Source of the DNA: Terricaulis sp.
GTDB taxonomy: Bacteria; Pseudomonadota; Alphaproteobacteria; Caulobacterales; Aquidulcibacteraceae
Reading direction: 5' to 3'
Length of the DNA stretch: 64,000 bases
Assembly (NCBI GenBank): GCA_024707365.1
Contig: JANPZV010000005.1
Coordinates: forward strand, 1,116,001-1,180,000
The notes under the pieces: model-generated
Seen by the model: the letters and a program-made list of their open reading frames with translations, nothing else
The model's database searches: none
What the model was told of the DNA's origin: nothing
Made by a program: the position numbers and the translations under genes
Part shown: positions 34,169-42,156 of the stretch, in pieces
How the letters are laid out: each line of letters opens with the position of its first letter
Position numbering within the stretch: position 1 is the stretch's first letter

Positions 34169-34742
34169 TTAGCCGTCCACGCCGAAATCGTAGAACGTGC
34201 CCGGAATGCCGCCATAGCCTTGCTGCATCTGCCCGGCGACGACGAGCGCGTATTCGCCCGCCCACAATTCCGCATTGGGCCGCACGGTGTAGAGCGTGTG
34301 GCCTTCCGGCGCGCGGCCGCTGGCGGGCTCCATCGTCACCTGCACGATGCGGTCGGGGTGGATGCCGGTGGACCAGCTCATATAGCCCCCGCCCACAAGC
34401 ACCTCGCGCGCCGCCGCGCGCCTCAAAATGCGCCAGCACCACAACCCCTTGCGGCTGCACGTTGGAGGGCACGGCCACCACGAAGCTCGTATTGCCCGGC
34501 ACGCGCATCTGCGCCCGATCGCCCGGCATCACCGCATATTGGCGCACGCCCGCGAACGGGCGCGCATGCGTGCGGGTGGAGACCATGATGGCGCGGATTT
34601 GCTGCCGCTGGCCGTTCACCACCGCGTACACATCCGGCGCGGCCTGGCAGATTGCGGGTTCGTCAAACAGCGTCTGCGCGGCCGCTGCCGGCGCAAACCC
34701 AACCGCGCCCAGCGCGGCTACTGCCATAAAAATTCGTTTCAT
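34169..34742 (-). CDS. exported GEYALVV/YDFGVD protein, frame broken once
   Basis: About 191 residues over two frames. A signal peptide (MKRIFMAVAALGAVGFAPAA) is followed by a beta-rich body with VPGNTSFVVAVPSNVQPQGV. The break lies near 34415-34425 (GCGCGCCGCCGCGCGCC). The rest reads TMEPASGRAPEGHTLYTVRP, GEYALVVAGQMQQGYGG and ends FYDFGVDG. The neighbour at 34947-35504 is a clear paralog. Function is unknown. Confidence 0.7.
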
Positions 34743-34946
34743 AAGCGTGCCCCTTTGAGATGCCTCGCCTCATCCTTGTAGCGAGGAACATGAGGCCAAA
34801 GCAATGCCCGGTTTAGAGCGCCCCGAGCGCCGTCAGCGTGAAATAGAAGGCGCGGCGCAGGCGAGGATAAGGGCGAGATGGCGCGGTTTCATAACGCCAG
34901 GGATGTGGGGAGGGGTGTAGGAAGGCAGAGTGACGGGCGTCACGGT
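34743..34946. promoter_or_regulatory. spacer between two paralogous secreted-protein genes
   Basis: About 200 bases without a gene. I see no strong promoter, terminator or repeat. The leader of the left-hand gene must lie here, since both genes point left. Confidence 0.3.
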
Positions 34947-35504
34947 CTAGTCGACACCAAAGTCGAAGTAGGTAGCGGGCATTCCTCCATAAGGGGTCGG
35001 AGCACCGGGTGTAACCATCACCAAGATATACTCGCCGCGCCGCAAGGCCTCGATCGGAGTTGCCTTATACACGGTAGCGCCGCCTGGGGCGCCGCTTTGG
35101 TCGGGGGCTACTTCGAATACCATTGGAACGACTTGCACAGAGTGTATTGCGTAGCCTCCTTGTCCGCCGCCGATATAAATATCCCGCATGTTGTGTCGGC
35201 GTTGCACAGAGAGCGTCGCGAGCGTGACAAGCGATTGCGGTTGGACCCCGGTTTGTGCCGTCACTAGGAATGAAGCGTTGCTCGGCACGCGTGCCGACGC
35301 ACTCTGACCTGGAAATACTGCGAACTGGGCAACGTTGCTTCCGACAATCCTAGAGTGCGCGGTGCGCGTCTGAGGAATTATCGGCACGAGGGGAGTGGGT
35401 GCACTGTCCACTAGCAAATGCGCCGACGGTCCACCTGTAACTTGCGCGCTGCTAGTTGACGCAAGCGCCAATGCAAGGGCGGTCACAACAAGGATATTTC
35501 GCAT
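34947..35504 (-). CDS. exported YFDFGVD protein, paralog of the neighbour
   Basis: The protein has 185 residues with a signal peptide (MRNILVVTALALALASTSSA). It aligns with the 34169-34742 product along its length: R-x-P(G/S)NxSF(V/L)V in the middle, GGATVYKATP against GHTLYTVRP, GEYILVMVTPG against GEYALVVAGQ, and the C-terminal PYGGMPATYFDFGVD. Its DNA is less GC-rich than its partner, so the pair diverged or this copy came separately. Probably a periplasmic or surface beta-sandwich; function unknown. Confidence 0.7.
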   Translation of the reverse strand: MRNILVVTALALALASTSSAQVTGGPSAHLLVDSAPTPLVPIIPQTRTAHSRIVGSNVAQFAVFPGQSASARVPSNASFLVTAQTGVQPQSLVTLATLSVQRRHNMRDIYIGGGQGGYAIHSVQVVPMVFEVAPDQSGAPGGATVYKATPIEALRRGEYILVMVTPGAPTPYGGMPATYFDFGVD

Positions 35505-35516
35505 TTTGCTTGCCTA

Positions 35517-36566
35517 TCACAACCCATAAGCCTTTGCCATCTCCGGCTCTTTCGCCGCCACTTGCCGCGCCAGATCCACGATCACCTTCGCCTGTTTCCA
35601 AGTGGCGTCGTCCTGCATCTTGCCGTCCAGCATCGCCACGCCCGCGCCGTCGGGCATCAGCTCGAGGATGCGCAGCGCGAAGCGCACTTCCTCAACATCC
35701 GGATTGAACACCTTTTTCGCGATGGCGATCTGGCTGGGGTGGAGGCTCCAGGCGCCGGCGCAGCCCATCAGGAAGGCGTTGCGGAATTGCTGCTCGCAAG
35801 CCTCGCCATCGCTGATGTCGCCAAACGGGCCATAGAACGGCTTGATGCCGTGCATGGCGCAGGCGTCCACCATCTTGGCGAACGTGTAATGCCACAAATC
35901 CTGCTGCGCGCTTTCGCGCGCGCCGCCATCGCTGTTTGCATCCGCCAGCACGCGATAGCCGGGGTGGCCCCCGCCCACGCGCGTGGTTTTCATCTTGCGC
36001 GAGGCGGCGAGATCGGCCGGCCCCAGCGAAACGCCTTGCATGCGCGGGGAGGCGCCGGCGATGGCTTCAACATTCGCCACCCCTTGCGCGGTTTCGAGCA
36101 ATGCGTGCAGCAGGATCGGCTTGGTGAGCCCATGCTTGGCTTCCAGCAGCGCGAGCAGCTGATCCATGTAGTGGATGTCCCACGGGCCTTCGACCTTGGG
36201 CACCATGATCACGTCCAGCCGATCGCCCAGGCCCGCCACCAGATCCGTCACGTCATCCAGATGCCAGGGCGAGTTCAGCGCATTGATGCGGCTCCAATAG
36301 CCGACATCGGCGCCAATCAGCGCCTTGCCCATCTCTACCGCGCCCGCGCGCGCGGCTTCTTTGGCGTCCGCCGGGATCGCGTCTTCGAGATTGGCCAGCA
36401 GCACGTCCACTTGGCCGGCCATCTCCGGCGCCTTGGCGCGGACTTTCTCAAGATGGGGCGGCACAAAATGGATCATCCGCTCAAGCCGCACCGGCAAATC
36501 CCGCAGCGGGGCCGGGGCGCCGGTAGCCAGAGGCGCGAAGAAGTGGCGGGGCGGCTTGGGTGTCAC
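35517..36566 (-). CDS. HpcH/HpaI-type CoA-ester lyase (malyl-CoA lyase-like)
   Basis: The protein has 349 residues from GTG 36566. [18 protein letters not shown] supplies the metal-binding acidic pair, and [13 protein letters not shown] and [20 protein letters not shown] complete the citrate-lyase beta-like barrel. [20 protein letters not shown] is the CoA-ester lyase C-terminal motif. It is closest in style to L-malyl-CoA/methylmalyl-CoA lyases or malyl-CoA thioesterases of alphaproteobacteria. Which of these two activities it has cannot be told from sequence alone. Confidence 0.87.
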   Translation of the reverse strand: MTPKPPRHFFAPLATGAPAPLRDLPVRLERMIHFVPPHLEKVRAKAPEMAGQVDVLLANLEDAIPADAKEAARAGAVEMGKALIGADVGYWSRINALNSPWHLDDVTDLVAGLGDRLDVIMVPKVEGPWDIHYMDQLLALLEAKHGLTKPILLHALLETAQGVANVEAIAGASPRMQGVSLGPADLAASRKMKTTRVGGGHPGYRVLADANSDGGARESAQQDLWHYTFAKMVDACAMHGIKPFYGPFGDISDGEACEQQFRNAFLMGCAGAWSLHPSQIAIAKKVFNPDVEEVRFALRILELMPDGAGVAMLDGKMQDDATWKQAKVIVDLARQVAAKEPEMAKAYGL

Positions 36567-36663
36567 GTTGGCGTTTCCTGTTCTGTTCGCGCCCGCAGCA
36601 TGGCGCCGGGGGCTTTTGGGCGCAATTGGTTGTCCTAACGGCTAGCCAGAGCAGCGCTTCGGC

Positions 36664-36691
36664 TTGAAGCGGCCTGTGTCCGGGGTATGTT
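36664..36691 (+). promoter_or_regulatory. putative accA promoter
   Basis: TTGAAG, a 16-base spacer and TATGTT lie about 45 bases before the accA start. The TTG here could be misread as an upstream start codon; as a -35 box it fits better. Confidence 0.45.
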
Positions 36692-36732
36692 CCGGCCCGT
36701 CCGGGGAGCCGCCCGGCGGCAGGGCCAGACGC

Positions 36733-37731
36733 GTGCGCACATATCTCGACTTTGAAAAGCCGGTCGCGGAGATCGAAAGCAAGATCGAGGAGCTGCAGGC
36801 CCTCGCCGAAGCTTCGGGCGCGGATGCGATCAGCCAGGGCGTTGAGCTCTCGCGCCTCAAGTCCAAAGCCGAAAGCCAGCTCGCGGCGATCTATTCCAAG
36901 CTCGAGCCGCACCAGAAAACCCAAGTGGCGCGCCATCCCGAGCGCCCGCATTTCGTCGATTACATCGCCGCCCTCGTCACCGATTATATCGAGCTCTCGG
37001 GCGATCGCGCCTTTGGCGAGGACGCGGCCATCCTTGGCGGCTCGGGCAAATTTTTGGGCCGGCCCGTCATCGTGCTCGGCCACGAAAAGGGCCGCACCAC
37101 CGCCGATCGGCTCAAGCACAATTTCGGCATGGCCCGCCCTGAAGGCTATCGCAAAGCCATGCGGCTGATGGATTTGGCCGAGCGGTTCAATTTGCCGGTG
37201 GTTTCGTTCGTCGATAGCCCTGGCGCCTATCCCGGCATCGGCGCGGAAGAGCGCGGCCAGGGCGAAGCCATCGCGCGCTCGACGCAGCGCTGCCTCACCC
37301 TCGGCGTGCCGATGGTGACGGTGATCGCCGGCGAGGGCGGCTCAGGCGGCGCCATCGCCATCGCCGCGGCCAACAAAGTGCTGATGCTGGAGCATTCGTA
37401 TTATTCGGTGATCAGCCCCGAGGGCGCGGCTTCGATCCTCTACAAAGCCAAGAAGGATGAAGCGCCCCAGGCCAATCGCGTCAAAGAGGTCGCCAATTCC
37501 ATGCGCATCACCGCGCAGGATTTGCTGCAGCTCAAAGTGATCGATTCCATCATCCCCGAGCCGCTCGGCGGCGCGCACCGCGAGCCGTCCGCCGCCATCG
37601 CCAAAGTTGGCGCGGCCATCGCCGAAGCGCTCGATGCGCTTAGCCCGCTCAGCCCGGATGAACTCCGCAAACAGCGCCGGGAACGCTTCCTCGCCATTGG
37701 CCGTTTTGAAGCGGACGCATTGAGCGCTTAG
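36733..37731 (+). CDS. accA: acetyl-CoA carboxylase carboxyltransferase alpha subunit
   Basis: The protein has 332 residues from GTG 36733 ([20 protein letters not shown]), which matches family N-termini. The crotonase-fold core has [55 protein letters not shown] and [20 protein letters not shown]. With AccD it transfers CO2 from biotin to acetyl-CoA, the first step of fatty-acid synthesis. The partner accD is not in the window. Confidence 0.96.
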   Translation: MRTYLDFEKPVAEIESKIEELQALAEASGADAISQGVELSRLKSKAESQLAAIYSKLEPHQKTQVARHPERPHFVDYIAALVTDYIELSGDRAFGEDAAILGGSGKFLGRPVIVLGHEKGRTTADRLKHNFGMARPEGYRKAMRLMDLAERFNLPVVSFVDSPGAYPGIGAEERGQGEAIARSTQRCLTLGVPMVTVIAGEGGSGGAIAIAAANKVLMLEHSYYSVISPEGAASILYKAKKDEAPQANRVKEVANSMRITAQDLLQLKVIDSIIPEPLGGAHREPSAAIAKVGAAIAEALDALSPLSPDELRKQRRERFLAIGRFEADALSA

Positions 37732-37800
37732 CGGTTTCCTGCCCGCATTCAGCTACCACTCAGCCCTCTGCGCGCCTAAATGTGAGGGCAGAGGTAAGCC

Positions 37801-38388
37801 ATGACCCATGATCTTTCCCGCCGCGCGCTCACGCTCGGCCTCGCCGCCAGCGCGCTTGTTCCCGCCGCCGCGCACGCCCAGGCCAACCGCCAGCCGGACG
37901 ACAACACCTATTCCCAGGATGAGATCATCGCCGCCGGCCAGCGCTTCTTCGGCGCCGGCGCTGCGGGCCTCGCCACCGTGGTTGAGCGCGTGTTCGAGGA
38001 TCTGGGCCGGCCCACCGGCTATATCCAAGGCGATGAAGGCTCGGGCGCGGCCGGCGTTGGCCTGCGCTACGGGCGCGGCCAGCTGCGCCTGAAAAATCGC
38101 GGCGGTACAACGCGCGTTTACTGGCAGGGGCCTTCGATCGGGCTCGATACGGGCGGCAACGCCGCGAAAGTTTTCACGCTCTGCTACAACCTCATGACGC
38201 CCGAACAGATTTTCGAGCGCTATGGCGGGGTTGAAGGCTCGGCCTATTTCGTTGGCGGCGTCGGCGTGAATTATCAGCGCCGCGAAGAGGTCACGCTCGC
38301 GCCAATCCGCCTCGGCGTCGGCCTGCGCCTCGGCGCCAGCGTCGGCTATCTGCACTACACGCGCCGGCGGCGGGTGGTGCCGTTCTAG
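37801..38388 (+). CDS. eipA: DUF1134 (EipA-type) envelope protein
   Basis: The protein has 195 residues. The N-terminus SRRALTLGLAASALVPAAAH is a Tat-like or Sec signal. [75 protein letters not shown] and LAPIRLGVGLRLGASVGYLHY cover the whole DUF1134 family. EipA of Brucella and Caulobacter is a periplasmic beta-barrel protein required for envelope integrity. The symbol is transferred by family, not by close identity. Confidence 0.9.
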   Translation: MTHDLSRRALTLGLAASALVPAAAHAQANRQPDDNTYSQDEIIAAGQRFFGAGAAGLATVVERVFEDLGRPTGYIQGDEGSGAAGVGLRYGRGQLRLKNRGGTTRVYWQGPSIGLDTGGNAAKVFTLCYNLMTPEQIFERYGGVEGSAYFVGGVGVNYQRREEVTLAPIRLGVGLRLGASVGYLHYTRRRRVVPF

Positions 38389-38894
38389 GCTCTGAGATCG
38401 CTCAAAGGCACAGCGCGGATACCGGCGCTGTCGTAGCGCGCCCAGCCATCGCCATCTGGTGCGTCCCATTGAGAGCTGCGCCCGATAGTGTTGAGCCTTG
38501 CATGTTCATCAGCTGTTACCCAGCACTTGATCGTTAGCGTATCGAAGATCGAAAGCAGATGCTGCGGTGAATCTGCAGGGCCGTCGGCAATCGGCGCAAA
38601 TGCTGTGTTCGAGCGAGGGTCGGCCTTGGACGGGTCGATGATCTCGGTGACGATGCGTTTCATCGGGATAACGTGCTCGACGATGCGGGCCTTTTCATCG
38701 AGCGCCAGCGCGTCGGCTGTTGTGTGCGTCACCGGTATGGCGCTGTCCAACGCCGCCAGCATTTGGCGTAGTTTTGCGGGATAACCGTTCGAGCCTTTTG
38801 TATGCAAATTCCCGCCGCGCGCGAGGAATGGCCGTACCTCATCTTCGATGAAGCGATACGCGGCCGCAGCGCACTGAAGGCGTCGGTCTGTCAT
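38385..38894 (-). CDS. hypothetical protein beside a toxin-antitoxin remnant
   Basis: About 169 residues from ATG 38894 (MTDRRLQCAAAAYRFIEDEV). It has no signal peptide or TM segment. Segments HVIPMKRIVTEIIDPSKADP and LSIFDTLTIKCWVTADEHAR look like folded soluble protein. No family is recognised. The stop overlaps the end of the DUF1134 gene. Base composition is less GC-rich than the surrounding housekeeping genes, as for the neighbouring BrnT remnant, so the two may be one accessory insert. Confidence 0.55.
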   Translation of the reverse strand: MTDRRLQCAAAAYRFIEDEVRPFLARGGNLHTKGSNGYPAKLRQMLAALDSAIPVTHTTADALALDEKARIVEHVIPMKRIVTEIIDPSKADPRSNTAFAPIADGPADSPQHLLSIFDTLTIKCWVTADEHARLNTIGRSSQWDAPDGDGWARYDSAGIRAVPLSDLRA

Positions 38895-38977
38895 GCCGCA
38901 CACTATTTCGTCAAAGATCGCGTACCGCAATCGCGGTCGTTAACAGCGCGCATCCGTCTGCCCCGCCAGCGCTTGAA

Positions 38978-39002
38978 CACGGTACCGGTAACCGGTACCG
39001 TG
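38978..39002. promoter_or_regulatory. perfect 25-base palindrome, candidate operator
   Basis: CACGGTACCGGT, a central A and ACCGGTACCGTG form a perfect inverted repeat with internal GGTACC units. It overlaps the likely GTG start (39000) of the BrnT-like gene and lies between it and the divergent hypothetical gene, the expected site for autorepression by the antitoxin. Confidence 0.65.
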
Positions 39003-39202
39003 GCGCGTGCGGTATATGAGTGGGATAAAGCCAAAGCCGCGTCTAATCTGCGGCTGCACGGCGTAGATTTCAGGACGCGATTGGCGCTCTGGAGGATGTC
39101 GCGACCTATCGAGATGAGAAAACCCGCCGCATCATTTCCGCGCGCAAGGCGACCAAGCATGAAAAAGACCGCTACCACGCGGGCGACCGCGAAATCTGGT
39201 GA
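39000..39202 (+). pseudogene. BrnT-like toxin remnant
   Basis: The start reads VYEWDKAKAASNLRLHGVDF, the BrnT N-terminus. After a frame change near 39070, QDAIGALEDVATYRDEKT and RRIISARKATKHEKDRYHAG give the BrnT C-terminal motif. The middle strand region normally holding the catalytic beta-sheet (about 30 residues) is missing, so even with the frame repaired the toxin is short. It overlaps the antitoxin start by 44 bases. BrnT toxins are RelE-fold ribonucleases. Confidence 0.7.
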
Positions 39203-39527
39203 GAAAAAAGGCGCCACGGACTGGGCGCGCGTGCGTGCGATGTCTGACGCGCAAGTGCGCAAGGCCGCGCGCGCCGATCCGGACGCGCAGCCGCTTTCGA
39301 GCGAGAAACTCCCGCAAATGCGGCGCGTGTCGCGCGTCAAGGCGTTGCGCGAACGCATCGGGCTCACGCAGCGGGAGTTCGCTGAGGCGTTTCACCTCCC
39401 GCTCACGACGCTGCGGGATTGGGAGCAGCGCCGCTCTGTTCCGGACGCGCCCGCGCGGGCGCTGCTTCTGGCGATCGAGCGAGATCCCAAAAAGATGAAG
39501 GCGTTGCTCGCACCCGCGCGGGCCTAA
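39159..39527 (+). CDS. helix-turn-helix antitoxin/regulator
   Basis: The protein has 122 residues. A basic, Lys/Thr-rich N-terminus is followed by LRERIGLTQREFAEAFHLPL and TTLRDWEQRRSVPDAPARAL, an XRE-type helix-turn-helix with the DWEQ signature of COG2944-like antitoxins. It is intact although the BrnT toxin before it is not, and would still bind DNA, probably the palindrome at 38978-39002. BrnT is usually paired with BrnA; an HTH partner is a variant. Confidence 0.8.
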   Translation: MKKTATTRATAKSGEKKGATDWARVRAMSDAQVRKAARADPDAQPLSSEKLPQMRRVSRVKALRERIGLTQREFAEAFHLPLTTLRDWEQRRSVPDAPARALLLAIERDPKKMKALLAPARA

Positions 39528-39546
39528 GGCGCTAAAGCAACGGACT

Positions 39547-40693
39547 TTAGCCCAGCGCCCGCTCAAAATCCGCGATCAGATCATCTTCGTGCTCGAGCCC
39601 GATGGAGAGGCGGAAGAGCGCGTCCGTTAGCCCCGCTGCGGCGCGCGCTTCGGGGCTCATGCCGGCGTGGGTCATGCTTGCGGGGTGGGCGATCAGGCTT
39701 TCAACGCCGCCGAGCGATTCCGCCAGCGTGAACAGTTCAAAGCCTTCGATGAAGCGCTTGGGATCAACGCCTTTCAGCTCAAAGCTCAGCATCGCGCCAA
39801 AGCCGGCTTGCTGGCGCTTGGCCAAGCCGTGCTGCGGATGGCTTTCCAGCCCCGGATAATAAACCTGCGACACCGCCTTGTGCGCGGCGAGATAGGCCGC
39901 AACGCGCCCCGCCGTTTGCTGCTGCCGCTCCAGCCGCACCGCCAGCGTGCGCAAGCCCCGCAGCGTCAGCCATGAATCAAACGCAGCGCCGGTGACGCCG
40001 GTGCAGTTCGCCCACCATTTATAGTCCTCAAAATCCTCGGCGGTTTTGGCGATCAGCGCGCCGCCGATCACGTCCGAATGGCCGTTGAGATATTTGGTGG
40101 TGGAATGCACCACGATGTCCGCGCCCAGATCCAAAAGGCTTTTGCAACAGCGGCGAAAGGAAGGTGTTGTCCACCGCAATTTTCGCGCCGACGGCTTTTG
40201 GCCTTCTTGGCGATCGCCGCCACATCGACAATCCGCATCAGCGGATTGGAGGGCGTTTCGATCCACACCAGCGCGGGCTTTTTCGCCAGCGCCGCATCGA
40301 GCGCGGCTTCATCGTTCTGATCGATAAACGCCACCTCAAGCTGGCCCTTGCGCGCGCGCGCGTCAAACAAGCGCCATGTGCCGCCATACGCATCATGCGG
40401 CGCAATCACGAACGCGCCGGCCTTCAAAGGCGAAAGCGCAAGATCAACCGCCGCCATGCCCGAGGAGGTCACCACCCCGCCCGCGCCGCGCTCCAGCCGC
40501 GCCAGCGCCTCGCCCAATTGCGCGCGCGTGGGATTGCCAGAGCGCGCATAGTCAAACGTGCGTTTGCCGCCAAAGCCGTCGAACGCATAATTGGTCGAAA
40601 GATAAATCGGCGGGATCACCGCGCCTTCGGGCGATCGCTATCGATCCCGGCGTTCGCCAGGATGGTTTCGTCGTTTTCGATTTTCTTGCTCAT
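39547..40693 (-). CDS. metB: cystathionine gamma-synthase / O-acylhomoserine sulfhydrylase, frame broken several times
   Basis: About 381 residues from ATG 40693 (MSKKIENDETILANAGIDSD). PPIYLSTNYAFDGFGG, GGVVTSSGMAAVDLALSPLK, IETPSNPLMRIVD and HSTTKYLNGHSDVIGG (Lys binds PLP) are family motifs. Breaks lie near 40632, 40200 and 40137. The C-terminal part has QAGFGAMLSFELKG and LGGVESLIAHPASMTH. It condenses activated homoserine with cysteine or sulfide. The metX neighbour supports the role; MetB versus MetZ/MetY cannot be decided. The ATG overlaps the metX stop by 4 bases. Confidence 0.88.
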
Positions 40694-41608
40694 GCCAGTG
40701 CTTCGCGGATGAGCGGCGTCAGCCGCTCCGCTTCCTTCAAGAACGCATCGTGCCCGTAAAGCGAGGGCAGCAGCCTAAGGCCAGTGCAGTGCGGCAAAAG
40801 CCGCGCAAGCTCTTCCATATCCGCCAGCGGCGCCAGCTGATCGCCAGGGCAGGCCACCAAAGTTGTCGGCGTCAGGATGTGTTCCGGGCGGGCGCGGAAG
40901 CGGTCGATCGCTTCGCTCAAGCTCAGCCAGCGCTGCGCCGCCACCTTATCGGCATAGGCGTTGCCGCGCGCGATGAGATATTGATCAAGATCAGAGCGGC
41001 CATCTTCGCCGATCTCGCGCGCAAACCGCGTCTCAAATTCCTTGGCGCTGCGATAGGTGATCATCGCCAGCTGCCGCGCCAGCGCGAGACCGCCCGCGCC
41101 ATCGCCGCGCGCGAGCCCATCTTCCACGATGCGCCGCTGCACGCCGCGCCAGCCGCTGGCCAAGGGCGCGGGCCGATGCGCGGCGGAAATCGCAACAAGG
41201 CGCCCCCAGCCGCGCGGGCGCAAGCTCCGCCAGCGCCAGGCCCACCATCGCGCCATACGATGCGCCCACGAACGCATGCGCTTGGGAAACGCCCAGCCCA
41301 TCCAGCGCATCGAGCAAAAGCTCAGCCTGCAGATGCGGCGTCAGCGGCGCGCGGCGATCAGCCAGCGGCGCGAAATCGAAACCGAGCACGCAATACGTCG
41401 CAAGATCAATCGCCCCGCCCTCGGCGGCGATGTCGCCCCACCAAGCGCGCACATGCCGATCCGCCGAAATGCCGCCCGCGGCGATCACCAGCGGCCCATC
41501 GCGCCGCCCATGCAGGCGCACGCGCACGATCTCCTCGCCCGCGCGCGCAGAGGCGATCTCGACATCCTCGTCGGGCTCGAAAGAGGGGGCGCGGGCTTTA
41601 GCCAACAT
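40690..41608 (-). CDS. metX: MetX-type homoserine O-acyltransferase, frame broken once
   Basis: About 306 residues over two frames, shorter than classical MetX (about 370). The alpha/beta-hydrolase nucleophile elbow is FVGASYGAMVGLALAE, joined after a break near 41205 to LVAISAAHRPAPLASGW. Catalytic Asp is in LVACPGDQLAPLADM and His in LYGHDAFLKE. The GASYG elbow is like the MetX proteins of xanthomonads reported as succinyltransferases, so the acyl donor is uncertain. It makes the activated homoserine used by the next gene. Confidence 0.87.
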
Positions 41609-41907
41609 CGCGCCGCGCCAGCATCAGGTGCTCGACGCTGGCCTGCCGCGCCAGGCCTTCGCCCAGCAGCGTCTGCGTCAAGGCCCGCGCGGCCTGAGAG
41701 GTGAGGTTGCGCACGCGGCAGCGGGCGTCAAACCCGCCGGCGCTGCGCGCGCGATATTGAGGCCGGCAAGCTCGGCGCGCTCTCGATCAGGCGCGCGGTC
41801 ACGCCTTGCCAATCGCGCCAATCGGAAAGCCTCAGCTGCAGATCGTGCTGCAATTCCAGCCCCGCCAGGGCTTCAGGCCCTTCGCTACATCGCGCCAACG
41901 TGTTCAT
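41599..41907 (-). CDS. small first gene of the methionine operon, frame broken
   Basis: About 102 residues if repaired. It begins at ATG 41907 (MNTLARCSEGPEALAGLELQ), then HDLQLRLSDWRDWQGVTARL. Near 41740-41770 the frame changes; the continuing frame reads ARCRVRNLTSQAARALTQTL and ARQASVEHLMLARRDVG and stops at 41601, overlapping the metX start. The alternating pattern could be an ACT-like ligand-binding fold, which would suit amino-acid control, but this is a guess. No family is recognised. Confidence 0.5.
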
Positions 41908-41993
41908 CACCCGCTCCAAACGGACCAAACGCGGCGATAAAATGAGGCGCTTGCGGGCGACGGAGAGCCAAGGCCCTTCGGGCCTATCACTCT

Positions 41994-42045
41994 ACGCTTT
42001 AGCTGTATTTTTAACGCGCCCGCAAGCTGAGCATCAAATCGGCGC
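41994..42045 (-). ncRNA. SAM-II riboswitch
   Basis: On the minus strand the leader reads CCGATTTGATGC, CAGCTTGCGGGCGCGTTAAA and CAGCTAAAGCG, the conserved blocks of SAM-II (the GAUUUG, GCUUGC-GUUAAA and GCUAAAGC elements that form its pseudoknot). SAM-II represses methionine genes in alphaproteobacteria when S-adenosylmethionine is abundant, by hiding the ribosome binding site. It lies about 90 bases upstream of the first gene, so an extra step may link it to the start site. Confidence 0.9.
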
Positions 42046-42052
42046 GGCGGGT

Positions 42053-42082
42053 TTCTTACGCCCGCCCCTTGGGGCCTGTCAA
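42053..42082 (-). promoter_or_regulatory. promoter of the methionine operon
   Basis: TTGACA (perfect -35 box), an 18-base spacer and TAAGAA read leftward. Transcription would begin near 42046, immediately at the riboswitch. Confidence 0.65.
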
Positions 42083-42156
42083 CGCGCGATCACGCGCTTT
42101 TGCGCTGCGCCCGCGCCGGCGCATGCTAGCGTTTACCGCAAAAAGGGGAGAAGCGC

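Noticed and set aside
38802..39158. A long frame joining the HTH antitoxin to upstream sequence.
   Set aside because: It reads through the palindrome and BrnT region in mixed frames; the ATG at 39159 is the natural antitoxin start.
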